From assembly GCA_021432635.1 (NCBI GenBank), contig MU270035.1, positions 434,001 through 498,000 of the forward strand: a DNA stretch of 64,000 bases. Direction: 5' to 3'. The notes under the pieces were generated by a model, which did no database searches, was not told the DNA's origin, and saw nothing but the letters and a program-made list of their open reading frames with translations. The number at the start of each line of letters is the position of its first letter. The stretch's first letter is position 1. This stretch comes from Thozetella sp. PMI_491 (Eukaryota; Ascomycota; Sordariomycetes; Chaetosphaeriales; Chaetosphaeriaceae). Below, piece by piece: positions 56,520-64,000 of the stretch. Position numbers and translations under genes: made by a program.

Positions 56520-58916
56520 ATGGCCACCCTTCAGGTTCGAGGGGCCGACTTTTCGGTCACCAAGCAAAAGGCTCTGGAGGATGCCAAGATGATGCAGGCC
56601 GCCGTCCGGGACGACTGCGTCAAGGCCGGCAAAGAGGTGCCTGCGTATTCGCTGGAAGAACTTATTGGCAAGGGAAGCTTTGGTCGTGTGTACAAGGCCA
56701 CCGATCTCGGCACCAAAGCTATGGTGGCGGTCAAAATTATCGACATTGACGAGAGCGACACTCTCAACCCGAAGCTCGCCGACACCTACAGCGAGTTCAT
56801 GAAGGAGATCAATGCCCTGAAGCTCCTGAAGGACAGCGGAGCCAAGAACATCAACCACATACTCGATGTCCTCCCGGTCGGCCAGTCCATGTGGATGGTG
56901 ACCGAGTATTGTGCTGGCGGAAGCGTCGCAACCCTCATGAAACCAACAGCGCCGGGAGGGCTGCAAGAGAAGTGGATCATCCCCATCCTTCGGGAGGTGG
57001 CCGAGGCCATCAAGTGGGTGCACAAGGAGGGCATCATACATCGCGACATTAAGTGCGCCAACGTGCTGATCAACGAGGCCGGTGCCGTTCAGCTCTGCGA
57101 CTTTGGTGTCGCCGGCGTCATCGAGAACCGGTTCGACAAGCGGTCTACCTTCATCGGCACCCCACACTGGATGGCTCCAGAGCTGTTCGACCAGTCTCCT
57201 TCCTACGGCACCCAGGTCGATATCTGGGCATTTGGCTCCATGATCTTCGAGATTGCCTCCGGTCTCCCACCCAATGTTATGGGGGGCTTCAGCATTCAGG
57301 CACTGGGGGATTACATCAAGACACACACGCCTCGCCTCGAAGGTGACCGGTATTCTGATGCTCTCAAGGATCTGGTTGCCTTTTGCCTAGTGGAAGACCC
57401 GACGAACCGCCCCGCCATTGAGGAGATTCAGAATCACAGGTACATATTCAACACGGAGGCTGAATATCCGGCCCCGTCTCTCGCAAACCTAGTTAAGGCC
57501 TACAAGATGTGGGAGGCTCAGGGAGGCAGCCGCAAGTCCCTCTTTGACCTGGGGGGTGCCCAGGGACTGCAGGGGACAGACTACTCGTCCACAGCTCTCG
57601 CCAACGACGAATGGAACTTCAGCACAACCATGGAGTTCGACCGCCAGGTCATGAGTAACACCGATGCGCAGGCGGTGTACGACGTCTACGGCTCCAATGT
57701 CGATTTTGAGTTTCCTGACCAAAGCAGCCGGACAGCCAAGCCCAAGCCCTCGCGCCGCAGGCCTCCTCCCCAACTTCCTGCAGTCAAGGCGCCCCTAGAG
57801 AAGCTGTTCGATCCCAACACCATCACCAGCTACGCCGACAACTCCCTAGCCTACTACGGGCAGCTTCCACCGCCCCCGCCCAGCTCAGATCTGCCGCTCA
57901 GGAACGACTCGCTTCACCAGACCCTTCGTGAATCCCTCATCGATCTGGACGCCTCGCTCCACGGGGACGAGCTGTCTCGTTTTGTAGACATGGAGACCAT
58001 CAGGGCTGGCCCACGAATCTCGACGGACGATTTCGACGAGATGACGGACCTGAACAAGCCGCCTCTCAGCGATCCCGCTGACCTGAAGAACAACCGTCGC
58101 ACCCAGGATTGGAAGTTCCCCTCAATGCAGCCGCCGGCATCGGCGAATCCCGAGATGTCTCGGTTCCCCTTCAACGACGACCGCCCGACCCTCGGCTCCG
58201 GCGGGCGGCCCAACCTCGTCCACCACCCCAGTGATCCTGTCGGCTTGCAGTCGCAGCCGTACGATCTCATAGTACCGCGAGCCCAAGATAGCCGTCCTGT
58301 CTCGGTCAGCAGCCTGATCGACCTCGACGAGAGTCTCGCGATGCCCGACCTCACACGCCCCTCGACTGCGAACTCCGACGTTGCCTCGGTCAGTGGTTCC
58401 GACATAGGCGGGGCCAATCCTTTCGACCTGGAGCGCCATGCCTCGCTCTACCAGCCTATGCAGGGCGCCCCCCGCGAACCCTCCATCTACATCTCTGACA
58501 CGAGCGAATTTGCCCGCCTGGCGAAGCCTGGGAGCGTGGACATGACAGCACAGTTTCCCAACGGTGATGCCCGTGACAGCGGCTATGACGAGCCTGTCTC
58601 AGACTATGGAGCCAATGATTACCTCGATGCTGAGTACCTCACCATGGGGAGCCGCCAGTCGCGCGGCCAGATCTCTTTCCCACAACAGACGCGCAACAGC
58701 ATGGATGGGCCGATGCCTGAGCTACCTGCGGCCCCCGCCCCTCCGTCTGCGCGCGTCATGCAGGGTCAAGCGAGCCGAGAGGAGGTGCGTGACGACGTCA
58801 TGCGCATGCTGGCCGCTTTCCAGGACCATCTGAGCTTTGCCAACGCTCACCTATCCTCGCTACCTGTTCGGCGAGCCGGCCCGCAGAGCGGCAACGGGGC
58901 CGAAATGCGGCAATAA
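56520..58916 (+). CDS. STE20-type serine/threonine protein kinase, 798 aa
   Basis: A single exon starting in a strong context (GCCATGG). The kinase domain covers about residues 43-300. It has the glycine loop 'LIGKGSFGRVYKATD', lysine in 'MVAVKIIDID', catalytic loop 'HRDIKCANVLI', DFG in 'LCDFGVAGVI', and the STE20-type activation segment 'TFIGTPHWMAPELF'. The remaining 500 residues are disordered, Pro/Ser/Asp-rich, with repeated 'SLIDLDxSL' motifs (about residues 477 and 602). They end in a short helix, 'REEVRDDVMRMLAAFQDHLS'. The sequence groups with the germinal-centre-kinase branch and not with PAKs, as no CRIB or PH domain is present. I cannot say which named fungal kinase it matches. 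The likely role is in polarity, septation or stress signalling, by family inference. Confidence 0.92.
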   Translation: MATLQVRGADFSVTKQKALEDAKMMQAAVRDDCVKAGKEVPAYSLEELIGKGSFGRVYKATDLGTKAMVAVKIIDIDESDTLNPKLADTYSEFMKEINALKLLKDSGAKNINHILDVLPVGQSMWMVTEYCAGGSVATLMKPTAPGGLQEKWIIPILREVAEAIKWVHKEGIIHRDIKCANVLINEAGAVQLCDFGVAGVIENRFDKRSTFIGTPHWMAPELFDQSPSYGTQVDIWAFGSMIFEIASGLPPNVMGGFSIQALGDYIKTHTPRLEGDRYSDALKDLVAFCLVEDPTNRPAIEEIQNHRYIFNTEAEYPAPSLANLVKAYKMWEAQGGSRKSLFDLGGAQGLQGTDYSSTALANDEWNFSTTMEFDRQVMSNTDAQAVYDVYGSNVDFEFPDQSSRTAKPKPSRRRPPPQLPAVKAPLEKLFDPNTITSYADNSLAYYGQLPPPPPSSDLPLRNDSLHQTLRESLIDLDASLHGDELSRFVDMETIRAGPRISTDDFDEMTDLNKPPLSDPADLKNNRRTQDWKFPSMQPPASANPEMSRFPFNDDRPTLGSGGRPNLVHHPSDPVGLQSQPYDLIVPRAQDSRPVSVSSLIDLDESLAMPDLTRPSTANSDVASVSGSDIGGANPFDLERHASLYQPMQGAPREPSIYISDTSEFARLAKPGSVDMTAQFPNGDARDSGYDEPVSDYGANDYLDAEYLTMGSRQSRGQISFPQQTRNSMDGPMPELPAAPAPPSARVMQGQASREEVRDDVMRMLAAFQDHLSFANAHLSSLPVRRAGPQSGNGAEMRQ

Positions 58917-60358
58917 CGTCTCGCTTTGACGATACCGCCGATGCGGTACAGCAGCCTGGACCGCCCTGGGGCTCTGCCTAGGAACTTATGAGCGATCTGA
59001 GCCGATAACTTGCATTGGGAGAGATTCAGACCGGCTGCCCCGAAGGCAGTGTCTATATGTACGACTAGGAATCATTTGTATCTAGGCGCTCAGGAGAAAT
59101 GGTGGTTATTAAGGATGCAATGAGATACCACGATTTGGAAGAAGCCACAACGGAATACTATTCATTTGCACGCTCCGCGGTCGCGGAACAGCCCTTCAGT
59201 CACATGGTGCGAACCACCGCTTACCTTACTACCAGTGGCCGAAATGGCATTCTGTAGTAGGAGACATGGCTTCGGCTTGCTTGCTAGCAACTGACTAGGA
59301 TAGATACTGGGGGCTCAGTCTTGGGAACCAGAAGGCAATATCTTTCTCCGGCTTCTCAGTTGCGTCGCCATCTTCTCTTGGCGGCAGTCTAGCGGTTGCT
59401 TTGTGGAAGAGTTGTTTCAATCAATTTGAGAGACTGTTAGTGTTGCCATGAAGCCCACAGCTCTTGCCGGCCGCTGTGGCCAGATTACGTGCGATCATCC
59501 TGGGGGGATATGCAGAGTAGTAACAAGAGACTTCTAGCCAAGAAACAGTAAGTCAACCTAATCGGCTAGCAGGCTCCCCGGCCTTCCTTGGCGTTTTCCT
59601 TAGACAATATCGGTGTAAATAAGAGGGGTTGGAATAGGGACCTTCATTTCGTAGATTATGGAAGCGTTTGTTGCATCTATGCTTGTTTGGTGATGTAAGG
59701 AGAGCTTCAGGTCTGCGATAGACATCGTTGTATGCTCCCTCTGCAGATGATCCGTACAAAAATTAGGTAGTTACTTAGGCATCAAGAGGGCTCTCCTTAG
59801 CGCCTACGATACCAAATCGTTTTCCCTAGATAAGTTATTATAGGATTCGAAGAAACATCACTTACCAGCACCTCGTTGGTAAAATAGGTTGGCACCCAAC
59901 TGAACCCGCAGGGATAATTACGACTGAGCTATGGCTTGCTTGGCTTGCTGTCTCTACGGAAAGAATCTCGTACCAAAGGTTGAACCAAGAAAAATCACAA
60001 TATTGTAGAATAAGGTAGACACGTGACAGCGTAATTCTTTGCTACTTGCCCAAGGATATGTATCCAATTTTTCCTCTCGTGTTCATCAACTTTTCCCAAC
60101 GCCCAGCACCAATAGAGTCGCGTTTCCATACCAGATTCATGTCATTCCTATCACGCCTAATCAAATACTTCTCCTGTCTACGGAGTCCACCTCGTCGAAG
60201 GCTAGCCGCTGCTTGGCTGCAACTCTAGTTGTACCTTTGGCAAAACTAGGTGGACTTGTTACGCCAACGTGGACCTGCAAACTTGTAGGATCTCTCAAAT
60301 CGTACAACGGACTCAGGTATCACAGCATTACAACCGCCTCGCGCCGGCTTGTTACGAG
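58917..60358. other. AT-rich intergenic region, no gene seen
   Basis: About 1.44 kb of AT-richer DNA after the kinase gene. Frames are short and without motifs. Confidence 0.5.
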
Positions 60359-61045
60359 ATGACGTCTTCGTCCTGCGACGTTTGTTTGGGTACAGCAAAC
60401 CGCTTCCAACCTACCGACATTTGCTACAGCGGTCGACTCGTAGTGTGCCTAAGCGAGACCGTGATGCAAGATGTCCGGTTTATTAGGGTTGACATTGATG
60501 CTTTGCAAGAACGCGACAGTATCATCCAGCAATTCTATATTGGCATATCAGTTCTCGACACTCGAGCTTTGATATACGCCTCTGGGATTGGGTTAAGTGC
60601 TCCTCTGATTGAGTCCTGTCATTTCGTGGTTGGGAGCCCTCGATTCAAACGGAGCAATTCCAGTACATTTCTATTTGGGTCATTCGATACTAGCTCTGTT
60701 GGTGACCTGAGGACAAAGTTGGACGCGCTAAGTAGCGAGCGGAACAATGTTCTCGTATTTCATGGTGGTGCGAGAGAGCTATCGGTCTTCGGTAAGCTTG
60801 ACATTAATCTTCACCCTCTTTACACCATCGACACAGTTGAAGCTTCGCAGTATCCCCATCGGTTGTCGTACAGATATAGAATGGAGAAACTGCTAGACGA
60901 GCTCGGCTTCAAGTTCAAAAGGCTTCATATCTCTGAGAATGACGTCCATTTTATTCTTCGAGCTCTGTTAATGGTTGCAATCCGAGATGCGGAGCAGCAG
61001 ACGCGAGAAGAATCTACCCTACACCTAGCTGGAGAGTACCTATAG
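60359..61045 (+). CDS. Gfd2/YDR514C-like DEDDh-fold protein, about 228 aa, probably degenerate site
   Basis: The first ATG of the frame is at 60359 ('MTSSSCDVCLGTANRF'). The remaining pattern follows the RNase H-like DEDDh family of fungal Gfd2/YDR514C proteins: 'VRFIRVDIDALQ' at the first acidic motif, 'YIGISVLDTRAL', 'LVFHGGARELSVFGKL' where the family has GHD...D, 'LYTIDTVEAS' and 'LHISENDVHFILRALL' near the end. The first motif has D-x-D instead of D-x-E, and the second Asp (family HD) is replaced by Gly. The last His and Asp are kept. It may therefore bind nucleic acid but be a weak or dead nuclease. An upstream exon cannot be excluded. Its codon use and AT-richer flanks suggest a fast-evolving gene. 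Confidence 0.68.
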   Translation: MTSSSCDVCLGTANRFQPTDICYSGRLVVCLSETVMQDVRFIRVDIDALQERDSIIQQFYIGISVLDTRALIYASGIGLSAPLIESCHFVVGSPRFKRSNSSTFLFGSFDTSSVGDLRTKLDALSSERNNVLVFHGGARELSVFGKLDINLHPLYTIDTVEASQYPHRLSYRYRMEKLLDELGFKFKRLHISENDVHFILRALLMVAIRDAEQQTREESTLHLAGEYL

Positions 61046-61599
61046 GTTCAAGTGAATGCACAAACACTGAAACTACGGTTAGTCTTGGAACTGGCAGCCA
61101 AGACCTCCCATAAAGAACAGAATGAGAATAACGAGACGAAGAAAATTTGCCAGAAACGGGATAGGAAACATACAATTTTGAAAACAGCCGACTTAAAAGT
61201 TGAGTTTTTTGGTCCCAACGGTTTATACATAGGTCGAGGGGGGGAGCGGAGCTTCTGATTGGAGGAGACTGTTTGGGTACCTACCTTAAGTGGGACGAGA
61301 TGAAGAAAATGGCATACTGACTCACTCAACTTCCATATGGAAGAATGAGCACAACTTCAACCTCCTACGTCTTTGTGCGGCAGCAACCGACCCACAAGCC
61401 GGTCGCCTCCGTTGAAACTAGCACTAAGGGTATTCTCGAGAACGAATACTAACAGTGGTTCCCCCTTTTGGTGCCTTTTGCCACGTTGGCGGCCGTGAAC
61501 CGAACTTTCTTTGCGCGCTGGACTGCTGCATTTGGACCCCTCCTGGGCTCCCGTCCCACTGCAAAAATCCACACCACGGCCAGTCAGGGGCCCGCAGCC
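61046..61599 (+). other. Intergenic plus an in-frame ATG-less N-terminal extension of SUA5
   Basis: The left part (61046-61450) shows no gene. From about 61453 the frame is open into SUA5 without an ATG. It encodes 'FFARWTAAFGPLLG' and 'TAKIHTTAS', basic and Ala/Ser-rich like a mitochondrial presequence. A CTAACAG directly upstream (61449-61455) could be an intron 3' end, and also contains the in-frame stop TAA. Confidence 0.45.
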
Positions 61600-62940
61600 A
61601 TGCAGACTCGGATCTCCAAAGTGCCGGCCGGCCAGGCGCTGGGCTGTTGGGCAGATAGCGAAACCAATACGGCGTCCGACCTGGAGTGTTGGCAAGTCGC
61701 CTCCAACCCAGAGAGCGAACAGGCTATGGCGCTGGTGCGCGCGGCTGGCGAACAACTACGCTCCAGCGACATCCCGGTGGCATTCCCCACCGAGACCGTT
61801 TACGGGCTGGGCGCAGATGCAACGCGCAGCGCAGCGGTCAAGGGCATCTACGCGGCGAAGGGAAGGCCGTCGGACAATCCACTCATCATACACGTCTGTG
61901 ATCTCCAGATGCTACGGCGGTTTCTCACCCCCAAGAGTCAAGAGACCATGAACGGAGTCAACGGACACGCGCAAGATCTTATACCAGCCATATACAGACC
62001 TCTCATCCAACGCTTCTGGCCTGGGCCGCTGACCATCCTGCTCCCCAACCCGCAGCCTTCGCGTCTGGCACCAGAAGTCACGGCTGGCCTCCCGACGTTT
62101 GGATGTCGGATGCCGGCCTCGCCGTTGGCGCGCACGCTCATCAAGCTGGCAGGCGCGCCGCTCGCGGCTCCATCTGGGAACGCGAGCACAAAGCCGAGTC
62201 CCACGGCCGCGAGCCACGTCTTAGACGACCTAGATGGGCGGATAGAGCTGATTTTGGACGGCGGCGTGTGCGAGGTCGGCGTTGAGAGCACCGTAGTCGA
62301 CGGACTGTGCTCGCCGCCGGTAGTCCTCCGCCCGGGCGGCGTGAGCTTAGATGAGCTCCGCGCATGCCCCGGATGGGAAGGCGTCGAGAAGGCCTACAGG
62401 GATCACGCCGAGGAAGGAAACAAGACCGCACCAAGGGCACCAGGGATGAAGTACAAGCACTACAGCCCTCGTGCCAAAGTGGTACTCTATGAAGCGAGCT
62501 TCGTAGAGGGGGCGAAGGGTGTATTAGACCGAGATATAGAGGCAGTCATCAAGGAGACGGAAGAGAAGGGCCTCGCGCGCCGAATTGCCTTTATTCGTAC
62601 GCAGCGGTGGCCCCCTGCAGGCGGAAGGCAGCAGGAGGGGCTGAAAACAATACCACAGGTCACGGATGGCGCCCAGGCCAACGGGCACGACAACACAATA
62701 TATGACGTTCAAGAGGGAAATCTCCTGCACGGGACGGACGGGAAGCAGATAGGAACGCTGCTCGACATCGGGCTGGGCCAAGATGCTAAGGGCGTTGCCC
62801 AGGGGCTCTTCTCGGCGCTGCGGGAACTAGATAGACAGGGAGCTGACGTGATCTTCGTTGAGGGTGTCAATGACAGGGACGACATTGCTGCGGCGGTTAT
62901 GAACAGGCTTCGGAAGGCTGCTTCGGAGACCAGGGCATAG
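61600..62940 (+). CDS. SUA5: SUA5/YrdC threonylcarbamoyl-AMP synthase, 446 aa (from the first ATG)
   Basis: The YrdC domain begins around residue 60: 'SSDIPVAFPTETVYGLGADA', 'GIYAAKGRPSDNPLIIHVCD', 'QRFWPGPLTILLPN', 'APLAAPSGNASTKPSPTAAS' and 'CEVGVESTVVDG'. The linker 'APRAPGMKYKHYSPRAKVVL' leads to the C-terminal Sua5 domain, which ends 'RDDIAAAVMNRLRKAAS'. The enzyme makes threonylcarbamoyl-adenylate from Thr, bicarbonate and ATP, the first step of t6A37 formation in ANN-decoding tRNAs. It is needed in the cytosol and in mitochondria. The frame stays open for about 48 codons before this ATG, so a longer mitochondrial form may exist through an upstream exon or a near-cognate start. Confidence 0.94.
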   Translation: MQTRISKVPAGQALGCWADSETNTASDLECWQVASNPESEQAMALVRAAGEQLRSSDIPVAFPTETVYGLGADATRSAAVKGIYAAKGRPSDNPLIIHVCDLQMLRRFLTPKSQETMNGVNGHAQDLIPAIYRPLIQRFWPGPLTILLPNPQPSRLAPEVTAGLPTFGCRMPASPLARTLIKLAGAPLAAPSGNASTKPSPTAASHVLDDLDGRIELILDGGVCEVGVESTVVDGLCSPPVVLRPGGVSLDELRACPGWEGVEKAYRDHAEEGNKTAPRAPGMKYKHYSPRAKVVLYEASFVEGAKGVLDRDIEAVIKETEEKGLARRIAFIRTQRWPPAGGRQQEGLKTIPQVTDGAQANGHDNTIYDVQEGNLLHGTDGKQIGTLLDIGLGQDAKGVAQGLFSALRELDRQGADVIFVEGVNDRDDIAAAVMNRLRKAASETRA

Positions 62941-63167
62941 ACATACAGAGGTAGAGGAGGATATATATCAATAGACGGATCTCCCAAGAGACCAGTCCTG
63001 CGTCTGTCAGCTATCCGCTGCGAGAAGAACTTTTTTTTCCAGTCTCGCCCGGCCCGGCTAAGCCAATCCACAACTCCATACCCCAGAAGCCTCCATCGGC
63101 CACGGCTCTATGCTCGCCTAGGTTGGTTCTCCGTTTTCATGCACAACCCAACGCTACCTGGTTCCCC
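62941..63167. other. Short convergent 3' intergenic region
   Basis: A 227-bp region between the 3' ends of SUA5 and the zeta-COP gene. Nothing else seen. Confidence 0.5.
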
Positions 63168-63894
63168 TTATATTCCTTGCCGCACCCAGTCCATGAGCTT
63201 GGCCTTACCCAGCTGTGCAAGGTTGTTGACTCCTTGCTCGCTGAAGGGATCAATGCGGCTGAGGTTGACGTCCTGAGTCGGTGCCTTGCTGACCCGCTGC
63301 ACGATGATAGTTGGGTCCGTCTCGAGGATGATACCATCGTCGACGATCTCATCCACGGCGAGCGACACCAGGTCGTAGTTCTCCAGCAGGGTACGCTTGT
63401 CCACCTGCGCCCGGAACAGCAGGTGCAGCGAGTCCCGGAGAGCGAGGATCACGCTGTAGAGGAGAACTTCGTTCTCTGCAAGATACGGTTAGCGGGGTGT
63501 CTGGGGTATGGCGGAGAGGGGTTAGACCGTACCGTTGCCGTCCCCGACAACATAGAGCATGACATCTGACTCCGCCTTGTAGAGAACGATCCTGCCGTCG
63601 TAGAGCAGGATGTCGGCCGTCTGCTTCGCCGTCTTTTGGAGCAGGCCGGACTCAAAGGCTTGCTGAGACTTTAGATCCGGGTACGGCTGATGGGCGCTGG
63701 CAGCAGCGGCGTCCTTGCCGGGCGCGGCAGCGGAGTGCGGCTCGCTGTAGTACTTGGCGAAGATTCTTGACCCTGGTCCAGGTAAGCTGTTTGCCCCCAC
63801 TACATTCGGCTTCATCCCGGGGCCGCTCATGCTCACCATCTTCCGTGCTAAGAATGAGTACCGCATTCACGGACTGCAACGACATTCCAGGCAT
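63168..63894 (-). CDS. RET3: Coatomer subunit zeta (RET3), 201 aa
   Basis: Three exons: 63894-63837, 63772-63533 and 63475-63168, all in phase. The protein starts 'MPGMSLQSVNAVLILSTEDG' and continues 'SRIFAKYYSEPHS', 'LLQKTAKQTADILLYDGRIV', 'YVVGDGNENEVLLYSVILAL', 'RDSLHLLFRAQVDKRTLLEN' and 'YDLVSLAVDEIVDDGIILET'. This is the longin-type fold of zeta-COP. It is the small chain of the COPI adaptor-like F-subcomplex on Golgi-to-ER vesicles, paired with gamma-COP. The length is typical. The C-terminus, after 'DPTIIVQRVSKAPTQDV', is a short fungal extension. No coding exon was recognised upstream of 63894 in the remaining 106 bases. Confidence 0.95.
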
Positions 63895-64000
63895 CTTGAG
63901 TGCTTTATTTGCCCCGGGGGGATCTATCTCGGTGAGTGTGCTGGGCCGGGAGTAGAGCGGTGGGCAGTGTAGGAGTGTAGATGATAAGTGTCCCTTGGGC

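Noticed and set aside
56469-57326. Minus-strand frame of 285 codons opposite the kinase domain
   Set aside because: All conserved kinase motifs are on the plus strand.

Overview
The window is nuclear DNA from a filamentous ascomycete, most likely a Sordariomycete. Genes are split by short introns (about 44-120 nt) with GTRNGT-like donors and CTAAC branch points a few bases before AG. The NUO-49, COQ6, Pxr1 and COX17 proteins are fungal in type, and several genes belong to families known only from filamentous fungi (2EXR, DUF7053, BTB). Placement below class level is not possible from the sequence alone.

Layout. Bases 1-14.5 kb are gene-poor: AT-rich decayed DNA, a broken 2EXR-type gene (1721-2676), one short Pro/Arg-rich gene (4782-5336), and about 9 kb without a recognisable gene, ending at an N gap (13879-13989). 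From 14.5 to 27 kb there is a Bem3-like PX-PH-RhoGAP gene, a Zn2Cys6 transcription factor and a conserved Ser-rich protein on the opposite strand. About 5 kb of non-coding DNA follows, then a BTB/POZ gene with an apparent frameshift.

From 36 kb to the end the window is a dense housekeeping block, mostly in divergent and convergent pairs: Pxr1 / coiled-coil protein, COX17 / alpha-beta hydrolase, TEL2 / UBA3, RPAC1, an intron-containing tRNA-Pro(AGG), the 49-kDa subunit of complex I, a Cys/His-rich protein, COQ6 / DUF7053 protein, a STE20-type kinase, a Gfd2/YDR514C-like DEDDh-fold protein, SUA5 and zeta-COP. Shared themes are mitochondrial respiration (COX17, NUO-49, COQ6) and basic nuclear or translation functions (Pxr1, TEL2, RPAC1, tRNA, SUA5). 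They are not a cluster with one pathway.

Many gene models were assembled by hand from splice signals and checked for reading-frame phase. Several include very small coding exons (4-25 nt). COX17 has no long open frame and was found only by splicing. I found no CRISPR array, no intact transposon, no secondary-metabolite cluster and no convincing new multi-gene system. The points most worth checking are the degenerate 2EXR gene, the BTB frameshift, the GC-AG intron in TEL2, the degenerate DEDDh site and the ATG-less presequence of SUA5.
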